The notes below the pieces were generated by a model. That model searched no databases. It worked only from the letters and a program-made list of their open reading frames with translations, and was not told where the DNA came from. A stretch of 15,450 bases of DNA from Alphaproteobacteria bacterium UBA5343 (GTDB lineage: Bacteria; Pseudomonadota; Alphaproteobacteria; RF32; UBA5343), in NCBI GenBank assembly GCA_002410125.1, contig DHQH01000033.1, forward strand, positions 456-15,905, written 5' to 3'. Each line of letters starts with the position of its first letter. Position 1 is the first letter of the stretch. Of the stretch, positions 6,392-11,874 are shown in pieces. The translations under genes were made by a program, and so were the position numbers.

Positions 6392-7000
6392 ATGAAAGAC
6401 AAAAACACTCGTAATAAATGGCTTAGAGCTATATTGATTACAATCGGACTTTTTATGAGTATTGCGATTGCTCATTTTGCTTGGCAAAATAAAAAATTGT
6501 CAAATAAAGCAGAACAAACAAGAGCCAAAAGCGACAGCGTTCAAAATGCACTAAACCTGTATTTTAAAGAGCTTGATCACCAAGATAGCTTGCGCATGCA
6601 ACCCGAAAGGGACCGCTTAGCGGCTCTTGATGATACTGTTAAGGTATCTGTGTCCCGCACCGACCTGCAACACATCTATCTTCAAGATGGGTTTCTAGGT
6701 CGCTACCACATAGGTTACCGCTATCTAAAAGAGCCTAAAGAGGACTCTTTTAAAGGCTTGTTCCTGAAAAAGATGAGTGCTACACAGCATCCCAACCCTA
6801 AGGAGCTGAATAATGAGAAATTTAATATCGTTGTGAACGATAATAACTCTTTCATTATGCAAGGTAACTTGTCAGGAGATGTGTTAGGGAACTTTTCATG
6901 GACTTATGAGGGATTGCTAGAAAATATGGAGGTTAATATCGAAAGATATGACCTAGTTGATGAATTTTTACCACTTAATCCTGTTAGGATTATTTGGTAG
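6392..7000 (+). CDS. Membrane-anchored hypothetical protein
   Basis: This 202-residue protein was not recognised. Residues 1-10 are basic, residues about 11-30 (LRAILITIGLFMSIAIAHFA) form one transmembrane helix, and 32-75 are charged and likely coiled coil (NKAEQTRAKSDSVQNALN and on). The C-terminal half holds alternating hydrophobic/polar segments that look like beta strands, including YHIGYRYLKEP and FIMQGNLSGDVLGNFSW. The topology is probably N-in with the bulk in the periplasm. It is driven by P2; the ATG has AAAACCA ending 6 nt upstream and no Shine-Dalgarno. The segment 6601-6660 has 32 G+C of 60, far above the flanking housekeeping DNA, which suggests acquisition from another source. 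The following gene starts 16 nt after its stop. Confidence 0.75.
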   Translation: MKDKNTRNKWLRAILITIGLFMSIAIAHFAWQNKKLSNKAEQTRAKSDSVQNALNLYFKELDHQDSLRMQPERDRLAALDDTVKVSVSRTDLQHIYLQDGFLGRYHIGYRYLKEPKEDSFKGLFLKKMSATQHPNPKELNNEKFNIVVNDNNSFIMQGNLSGDVLGNFSWTYEGLLENMEVNIERYDLVDEFLPLNPVRIIW

Positions 7001-7003
7001 TGA

Positions 7004-7010
7004 AAAACCA
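7004..7010 (+). promoter_or_regulatory. AAAACCA start-site motif deciding the next start codon
   Basis: AAAACCA ends 6 nt before the ATG at 7017, the same motif at the same distance as before the genes at 6392 and 8134 (6 and 5 nt). This supports 7017 over the upstream in-frame ATG at 6957, which lies inside the preceding gene and has no such motif. Confidence 0.6.
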
Positions 7011-7016
7011 AAGAAA

Positions 7017-7373
7017 ATGAAGAAAATACTCATCATGCTCGGAAGAGGGACTAAGACTCTCACTCTTACCGACCCTCAGAACTCTAACATTAAAATTAGA
7101 AGAACTGAGCAATATGAAGGGTTAACACAGCTAAGCGACCTTGAGGTTGATCTAGCAAAAACCCTAAAAGCTGACAGTATTATATTTCAAGACGAAGTTA
7201 TTGTAAACACTAGTCAGCTAAAAGGAACCGAACTGTTATTCCTTCTTGAAACCTTAGTTGGTAACAAAAAAGAAGAAACAGTTTTATTTACCAACAAAGA
7301 CCAAACTTGGTTAGAAACAACCGCCTGGGTACTTAATGGTAAATATGGAGAAAAAGTGATTGAAATTACATAA
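7017..7373 (+). CDS. Small soluble hypothetical protein
   Basis: This 118-residue protein was not recognised. It starts MKKILIMLGRGTKTLTL and has no transmembrane helix or signal peptide beyond the short hydrophobic first strand, so a cytoplasmic alpha/beta domain is likely. Middle segments LSDLEVDLAKTLKADSIIFQ and GTELLFLLETLVGNKKEETV look like helix-strand units. An in-frame ATG exists at 6957, but using it would overlap the previous gene by 44 nt. The ATG at 7017 carries the AAAACCA leader common to the cluster and an MKK opening like its neighbours. It is the second gene of the P2 unit and ends at hairpin T2. A loose likeness to the first strand of CARF-type sensor domains was considered and is not enough for a call. 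Confidence 0.72.
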   Translation: MKKILIMLGRGTKTLTLTDPQNSNIKIRRTEQYEGLTQLSDLEVDLAKTLKADSIIFQDEVIVNTSQLKGTELLFLLETLVGNKKEETVLFTNKDQTWLETTAWVLNGKYGEKVIEIT

Positions 7374-7402
7374 GAAATGGGAGCTATAAAGCTCCCATTT
7401 CT
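7373..7402 (+). terminator. Hairpin T2 at the end of the second unit
   Basis: AGAAATGGGAGC (7373-7384) and GCTCCCATTTCT (7391-7402) form a perfect 12 bp stem with a 6-nt loop, beginning at the last base of the stop codon. The T run is limited to the 3' arm and the following GCATTTAA, so it may terminate weakly or protect the mRNA 3' end. Confidence 0.65.
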
Positions 7403-7432
7403 GCATTTAAATTTAATTCCCGTCTACATCAT

Positions 7433-7475
7433 GTCATCCTCGAGCCCTACTTGTAGGAATAGCTCGGGGATCCAG
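7433..7475. repeat. Dispersed palindromic repeat, copy 2
   Basis: It has the same ends as copy 1 (GTCATCCTCGA and TCGGGGATCCAG), but the interior is a different palindrome, CCTAC/GTAGG. The outer arms ATCCTCGAGC and GCTCGGGGAT pair with one wobble at the same place as in copy 1. It sits between hairpin T2 and promoter P3, within the small-gene cluster. Both copies are followed by a similar AGTAA-plus-A-rich stretch. Confidence 0.8.
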
Positions 7476-7501
7476 TAATAAAAATACTCCCAATTAATCA
7501 C

Positions 7502-7541
7502 TTAGACAAAATTTGACACAATGTACAAATTGTGATACTCT
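7502..7541 (+). promoter_or_regulatory. Promoter P3, extended -10, twin of P2
   Basis: The block TTAGACAAAATTTGACA (7502-7518) is identical to P2 and contains -35 TTGACA (7513-7518). The -10 is TACTCT (7536-7541) after 17 bp with TG-N before it. The leader is about 75 nt and includes a small GTCC-TTCA-GGAC hairpin at 7597-7608 upstream of the start at 7624. Confidence 0.7.
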
Positions 7542-7623
7542 AATAAATGCATACAAACATTAATTTATATTACTTTGTAAATCGAATTTTTAATCAGTCC
7601 TTCAGGACATAAAACTATACAAA

Positions 7624-8112
7624 ATGAAGAAACTATTATTATTCGCCGCCGCAGCTATGCTGCTTTTCTCTTCATGCTCCAGAGAGCATTATATTGAGAC
7701 ATTTTTAAAATTAGAAGCTCAGCACAAAAAAGCTCTTGCAGAGTATGAGAAAAATTATACTGCTTATGAGTATAATTGTGGGGCTACTGCTGTTGTTGCT
7801 GACACCTATGTCTTCTTAACAGAGGGTGGGGACGCAACTCCTGAGGTTCACACTGTAGATAGTCTACTTAATGTGAACATGGAACAACTAGGAGATCATA
7901 GAGATAAAATCTCTGTAGTTGAAGAGGTTTTAGCCACTATGGTTAGAAACCTCGAAAAAGAGCAAAACGATCTTATTAAAGAGGGTCGCAAGCTCGAGAG
8001 ATTGCAAAACAAGATTATCCGTCTTGCTAATAAAATCGATAAAATGCAAGACGAAGAGATTGACAATCTCCAGGAAGAACTTGAAAATTTTAACCAAGAG
8101 GTGTTTATTTAA
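7624..8112 (+). CDS. Coiled-coil lipoprotein, paralogue of the next gene
   Basis: This 162-residue protein of unknown function has a clear lipoprotein signal: MKK, a hydrophobic stretch, then LLFSSC with the modified cysteine at residue 18 and Ser at +2, which in the classical rule favours the outer membrane. The mature chain is almost entirely helical, and residues about 100-157 look like a long coiled coil (LIKEGRKLERLQNKIIRLAN). The block after the cysteine (ETFLKLEAQHKKALAEYEKN) and the C-terminal coil align with the next gene's product, so they are paralogues. It is driven by P3; AAAACTA ends 6 nt before the ATG and there is no Shine-Dalgarno. The stop codon lies inside the 3' arm of a hairpin (8098-8119). 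The signal style resembles Bacteroidota lipoproteins, which is only suggestive. Confidence 0.78.
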   Translation: MKKLLLFAAAAMLLFSSCSREHYIETFLKLEAQHKKALAEYEKNYTAYEYNCGATAVVADTYVFLTEGGDATPEVHTVDSLLNVNMEQLGDHRDKISVVEEVLATMVRNLEKEQNDLIKEGRKLERLQNKIIRLANKIDKMQDEEIDNLQEELENFNQEVFI

Positions 8113-8119
8113 ACACCTC
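8098..8119 (+). other. Hairpin spanning a stop codon between the two genes of unit 3
   Basis: GAGGTGTTT (8098-8106) pairs perfectly with AAACACCTC (8111-8119) around ATTT. The stop codon TAA (8110-8112) falls at the loop and 3' arm, so the stem forms only when ribosomes have left. There is no T tract, so this is more likely an RNA stability or translation-tuning element than a terminator. It sits 14 nt before the next ATG. Confidence 0.55.
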
Positions 8120-8133
8120 GTAAAACCAAAAAT

Positions 8134-8577
8134 ATGAAGAAATTTATTATTTTTATGACAGTAATTATGCTGTCACTAACTTCTTTTAGCAGAGATGGTT
8201 TTAAGAAGTTATTAAAAGTAGAAAGAGCTTACAATCAAGCTCGGACCAGCTTTGAAACAGACTTTGAATCTTATGAGACCGCTGTGTTGCGACACGCTCT
8301 TAAAAGTTTCAACTTTGAATTGGACACCAATCTAGCGGGATTCGAGGATAAAGAAACTAAAAAATCCCTTATTAAGGAAGATAAACGTCTGACTAAAGAG
8401 GGTAAGAGGTTAGTAAGGGTAGGGAACCGCACCTTGCGACTTCAAAATAAACTGGAGAAAATCTCCGAACGGCTCAACAAAGAGCTTGAAGAAGAGATTG
8501 AAAATCTCCTCAAAGACCTCGAGCAGAAAAATAAAAACAACGGGAGCTATATTTCAGCTTCCGTTGTTTTTATTTAA
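8134..8577 (+). CDS. Secreted coiled-coil protein, non-lipidated paralogue of the previous gene
   Basis: This 147-residue protein of unknown function has an N-terminal signal peptide (MKKFIIFMTVIMLSLTSFS) but no cysteine at the position where its upstream paralogue has the lipobox cysteine, so it is predicted to be periplasmic or secreted. The block after the signal (KKLLKVERAYNQARTSFETD) aligns with the neighbour's ETFLKLEAQHKKALAEYEKN, and the C-terminal half is again a charged coiled coil (LTKEGKRLVRVGNRTLRLQN). AAAACCA ends 5 nt before the ATG and there is no Shine-Dalgarno. The last 15 codons lie inside terminator T3, so the C-terminus NGSYISASVVFI is constrained by the RNA hairpin. The pair might form a heteromeric coil linking a lipid anchor to a soluble partner; this is inference. 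Confidence 0.76.
   Translation: MKKFIIFMTVIMLSLTSFSRDGFKKLLKVERAYNQARTSFETDFESYETAVLRHALKSFNFELDTNLAGFEDKETKKSLIKEDKRLTKEGKRLVRVGNRTLRLQNKLEKISERLNKELEEEIENLLKDLEQKNKNNGSYISASVVFI
8530..8574 (+). terminator. Terminator T3, embedded in the end of a coding sequence
   Basis: Positions 8530-8548 pair with 8556-8574 over 19 bp with one G-T wobble, with a 7-nt loop and T-rich 3' arm (GTTGTTTTTATT). The stop codon follows immediately at 8575-8577. It ends the third unit. The A-rich 5' arm and T-rich 3' arm mean it could also act for leftward transcription from the DUF58 gene. Confidence 0.75.
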
Positions 8578-8803
8578 ATCCCAACAATCATCAACAATAA
8601 CATTATAGTCAAACAAATTCCAAACCCCATTATAACCAATAAAAAAAACACATAAATCACAGCAGGGGATAGTATTACATAACAAACACACCTAAAACAA
8701 AATACACAATAATCCCAATATCATAACAAGATATTTGTCGCATAATGTATATTATGTATACTTAGACATATTTTATTGTATTGGTTTGTTTATATTGAGT
8801 TAT

Positions 8804-9748
8804 TTATCTTGATATATATTTAACAATATCTTTTATATTCATTTGATTATCTATTTGATAAGATCTAACCCTATTAGACTTAAAGAACTCCTGGAGCGAT
8901 GAAATTCTATTTTTACCCAACTCATCATAATTTGCTCGCCAATAGCGATTATCAGATTTAATTAAATCACTACCACCATTAATCTTATCAATCACATTAT
9001 AACTACCAAAATCTGGAGAATTTAACTCTACCACATCATTAATCATTACCGATTTAACATTATTATGACTTGCTATATGTTTAATGCTCTTTTTACAATC
9101 ATCATCAAAATCGATAAAATCGCTTAAAATATAAACCAGACTACCTGTTTTTAGAATTTTACGGAGCTCTAACAATCCTTTCGACAATAAAAACCCAGTA
9201 TTAACACCATTAGATGCCTGAAAATCGACTATATTAGAAAATATCATTGAAAGATTATTCTTAGATCTACGTGCTGGAATTTTAACCATACCATCATTAG
9301 TAACTATAAAAGCTCCAATCTTATCATTATTAGAAAGTGCCGACCAACCAATAATTCCAGCCATTTCACTAGCTAAATATGATTTTAATTTATTTTTAGT
9401 TCCAAAATTCATATTAGATCTCAGATCAATCACCATATAAACTGATAATTCTTTTTCTTCAGTATAAATTTTAGTATAAGGTTTTGATAATCTTGCTGTA
9501 ACTTTCCAATCAATATCTTTTACATTATCATCTTTAGAATATTCACGAACTTCATCAAAATCAAGCCCTCGACCTTTAATTTTTGACCTGTAACCCCCAG
9601 ATAGAGCCGATTTTACTACCCTACCCTTATTAGAAACCACTGATTTATTCGAATATTTTCTCATATAAATTAATTTTTCAAGAGAGATCTTAATTCCATC
9701 TTGTTTTTTAGTTTTTATAGAAAATATTGATTTTACAAAGTTTTTCAT
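8804..9748 (-). CDS. DUF58-domain protein of the MoxR operon
   Basis: The 314-residue protein has the DUF58 signature: GRGLDFDEVREY at residues 59-70, then DDNVKDIDWKVTAR at 73-86. A vWA-like segment follows, VIDLRSNMNFG at 106-116, where the usual DxSxS metal motif reads DLRSN, so the metal site looks altered. There is no transmembrane helix, unlike many BatA/BatB proteins. DUF58 proteins are regularly encoded beside MoxR ATPases and are thought to be their substrates or adaptors. The gene starts 18 nt after the MoxR stop, so the two form an operon. GGGT upstream of the start may serve as a weak ribosome-binding site. The C-terminal 100 residues are divergent. The role here, perhaps in envelope or metal-enzyme maturation, is unknown. 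Confidence 0.88.
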   Translation of the reverse strand: MKNFVKSIFSIKTKKQDGIKISLEKLIYMRKYSNKSVVSNKGRVVKSALSGGYRSKIKGRGLDFDEVREYSKDDNVKDIDWKVTARLSKPYTKIYTEEKELSVYMVIDLRSNMNFGTKNKLKSYLASEMAGIIGWSALSNNDKIGAFIVTNDGMVKIPARRSKNNLSMIFSNIVDFQASNGVNTGFLLSKGLLELRKILKTGSLVYILSDFIDFDDDCKKSIKHIASHNNVKSVMINDVVELNSPDFGSYNVIDKINGGSDLIKSDNRYWRANYDELGKNRISSLQEFFKSNRVRSYQIDNQMNIKDIVKYISR

Positions 9749-9766
9749 TGCTTTTACCCATAAAAA

Positions 9767-10726
9767 CTATGGTAATGCAACATTTTTGATTAATTCATCA
9801 ATGAAATCATCACTAGTAATATCATTAGCTTCTGCTTCAAACGATAAAATAACCCTATGCCTTAAAATATCATACACCACATCATGCACATCTTTTGGGG
9901 TTACATAATCTCGACCATCTAGCCACGCATTAATTCTGGAACATCTATCAATAGCAATCGTAGCTCTCGGACTAGCCCCAAACAATACATACTTAGCAAG
10001 CTCTTCACTATATTTTTCAGGTTTTCTAGTAGCAATCACAAGCCTTACGATATATTCTTGCAATTCTTTTGATAAATGCACACCCAAACATTCTTTTCTA
10101 GCTGCAAAGATGGTTTTCTTTGATAATTCCTTAAATTTGTCCTTATCCTCACCCTTAACTTCACTATTCACAATATTTAAGATTTTAATCTCATCGTTAA
10201 ATCCTGGTTGATTAATTCTCACATACATTAAAAATCTATCAAGCTGTGCTTCAGGTAGTGGATAAGTCCCTTCTTGCTCAATTGGGTTTTGAGTAGCCAT
10301 CACCATAAATATTTCAGGTAATTTATAGCTTTTTCCACCAACTGTAATTTGCCTTTCAGCCATTGCTTCTAAAAGTGCAGACTGCACCTTGGCAGGAGCT
10401 CTATTTATCTCATCAGCTAATATAAAGCTATTAAATAAAGGTCCTTCCTGAAACTCAAACTTCCCTGTCTCAACTCTATAAATATCATTACCAGTAATAT
10501 CTGATGGTAATAAATCAGGGGTAAATTGTACCCTATTGCTCTTACCTTCAACACATTTAGATAATATTGTAACAGCCTTAGTCTTAGCAAGACCAGGAGC
10601 ACCTTCTACTAACAAATGCCCGTCAGCAAGTAATGATATTAATAAAGATTTTGTGAATTTTTCTTGGCCAATAATTTTACTATTGAGAAAATCTTGCAAT
10701 TTCCCAAACTCTTCTAAATTGCTCAT
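9767..10726 (-). CDS. MoxR-family AAA+ ATPase
   Basis: The 319-residue protein is a MoxR AAA+ ATPase, a chaperone-like class that helps activate or insert cofactors into protein complexes. Motifs are complete: Walker A GAPGLAKT at residues 42-49, Walker B ILADEIN at 102-108, NRAPAKVQSALLEAM at 108-122, sensor 1 ATQNPIE at 144-150 followed by GTYPLPEAQLDRF, and sensor 2 ASPRAT at 251-256. Length is typical. It lies between a TPR gene (42 nt upstream) and the DUF58 gene (18 nt downstream) on the same strand, a conserved pairing for MoxR and DUF58. The TPR protein probably supplies a protein-binding scaffold. The target of the system cannot be read from this window. Confidence 0.95.
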   Translation of the reverse strand: MSNLEEFGKLQDFLNSKIIGQEKFTKSLLISLLADGHLLVEGAPGLAKTKAVTILSKCVEGKSNRVQFTPDLLPSDITGNDIYRVETGKFEFQEGPLFNSFILADEINRAPAKVQSALLEAMAERQITVGGKSYKLPEIFMVMATQNPIEQEGTYPLPEAQLDRFLMYVRINQPGFNDEIKILNIVNSEVKGEDKDKFKELSKKTIFAARKECLGVHLSKELQEYIVRLVIATRKPEKYSEELAKYVLFGASPRATIAIDRCSRINAWLDGRDYVTPKDVHDVVYDILRHRVILSFEAEANDITSDDFIDELIKNVALP

Positions 10727-10768
10727 CTTTAAAACACCCTTTATAATTTAAAGTGATAGTTTAATAAA

Positions 10769-11710
10769 TTAATTTATCACATTGTTTTTGTTGAATTTAT
10801 AGTATTCATCTATAGCTTTTTCTTTCAAACTATCATTACCCAAAAAATTGAATATTTCAATAGCTTTTTTATAATGTATCTTCGCCCTGTGAAAATCTCC
10901 ATGAATTTTATCACTAGCCTCTACCCTTGCAAGGTAAAGCAAAGTCTCTGCTTTTGCCTTCGCATGGGTGGCTTTATCATATAGGGCAACAGATTTCATT
11001 AAGGCTTTACGAGATTTTTCAATATCACCTATCTTCAACCTAAGACTGCCAATTGCAGTCAAAACACTAGCCTCACCCAATAGGTCACCATTTTCACGAT
11101 AAAGAATTTTACATCTTTCTAATAAATCATGAGCAGTATCATAATCCTTATTCTTAATCAAAATTCTAGCCATAGATCTAAGAACAGATGCTTCTTTTAT
11201 ACTATTTCTAGCATCTTTATAAAGATTAGAGGCTATTACCATTGCATCCAAAGCTTCTTTTTCATTGCCTTGTTGTTGATAAATATATGACTTAAGCTCT
11301 AATATATCACCCCAAAGAACATTGTTTTTAGTTGCTTTAACTATATCCTCAGCTTGTTTAACACGTTTTAATCCATGCTTATAATCATTAGTTTCAGTAG
11401 CTAACTTTGCTTTATTAAACACAATATTTGCATATAAAGTTTGATATTCAGGAAGACCTTTAACCAAAGTACAAGCTGTAGAGAATAACATTTTTGCACC
11501 ATCATACTCATGAAGACTTAGCTCCAACTCTCCAAGTCTATTAAGAGCCGATGCCCTACCCTCAATATCAGTTTCGCGCATATACAAATCTATAGATTTC
11601 TTATAAGAAGTCCTAGCTTTATCATGTTTACCTTTTAACCAAAACTTATCAGCTTGGCTAAAATTTTTAGCAGCTTCGCTAATATAATTTCCATTTAATG
11701 TCTTTGGCAT
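10769..11710 (-). CDS. Tetratricopeptide-repeat protein
   Basis: The roughly 313-residue protein is built of consecutive TPR-like helix pairs with the A/G/Y pattern, for example SALNRLGELELSLHEYDGAK, SVLRSMARILIKNKDYDTAH, SVLTAIGSLRLKIGDIEKSR and TLLYLARVEASDKIHGDFHR. About six to eight repeats cover nearly the whole chain. There is no signal peptide or transmembrane segment, so it is a cytoplasmic protein-interaction scaffold. The start at 11710 is chosen because GGGAG (11718-11722) lies 7 nt upstream; an in-frame ATG six codons earlier at 11728 lacks a ribosome-binding site. It is the first gene of the TPR-MoxR-DUF58 operon. Its partner is unknown, the MoxR ATPase being the obvious candidate. 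Confidence 0.85.
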   Translation of the reverse strand: MPKTLNGNYISEAAKNFSQADKFWLKGKHDKARTSYKKSIDLYMRETDIEGRASALNRLGELELSLHEYDGAKMLFSTACTLVKGLPEYQTLYANIVFNKAKLATETNDYKHGLKRVKQAEDIVKATKNNVLWGDILELKSYIYQQQGNEKEALDAMVIASNLYKDARNSIKEASVLRSMARILIKNKDYDTAHDLLERCKILYRENGDLLGEASVLTAIGSLRLKIGDIEKSRKALMKSVALYDKATHAKAKAETLLYLARVEASDKIHGDFHRAKIHYKKAIEIFNFLGNDSLKEKAIDEYYKFNKNNVIN

Positions 11711-11717
11711 CTTTTTT

Positions 11718-11722
11718 CTCCC
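11718..11722 (-). promoter_or_regulatory. Shine-Dalgarno that sets the TPR gene start
   Basis: GGGAG on the minus strand sits 7 nt before the ATG at 11710. It lies downstream of the alternative ATG at 11728, so that earlier start cannot use it. Confidence 0.65.
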
Positions 11723-11874
11723 ATTCATATAATTAACAGGATATTGTGTACAATTATATTGATATTATATACTAAAAATATTACTCCATATATACTCTTT
11801 GATTAATGATAATTTATAGTTTAAATATAGTCCTTTTTAAGGGGCTTAGCAAGTAAATACGGATAAAATAAACA

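Noticed and set aside
6957..7016. Upstream in-frame start for the gene at 7017
   Set aside because: It would overlap the previous gene by 44 nt and lacks the AAAAC leader; 7017 has the motif at the right distance and an MKK opening.
7017..7373. CARF-type (Csx1/Csm6-like) sensor domain
   Set aside because: Only the opening MKKILIMLGRG is reminiscent. No other CARF or effector motif is visible and no CRISPR or CBASS genes are near.
8574..8660. Minus-strand frame of 28 codons with a GTG start, very hydrophobic
   Set aside because: It would encode a single-helix peptide, but has no ribosome-binding site, needs a GTG start, runs into terminator T3 and has T-rich composition that yields hydrophobic codons by chance.
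8741..8761. Overlapping palindromes CATAAT-GTAT-ATTATG and GTATA-TTATG-TATAC downstream of the DUF58 gene
   Set aside because: The stems are pure A/T with one or two G/C and no T tract. They are expected in AT-rich spacer, so no terminator or operator is called.
11799..11827. TTGATT with TAAATA as a uvrD promoter
   Set aside because: Both elements are poor matches in an AT-rich spacer, so a promoter cannot be distinguished from background.
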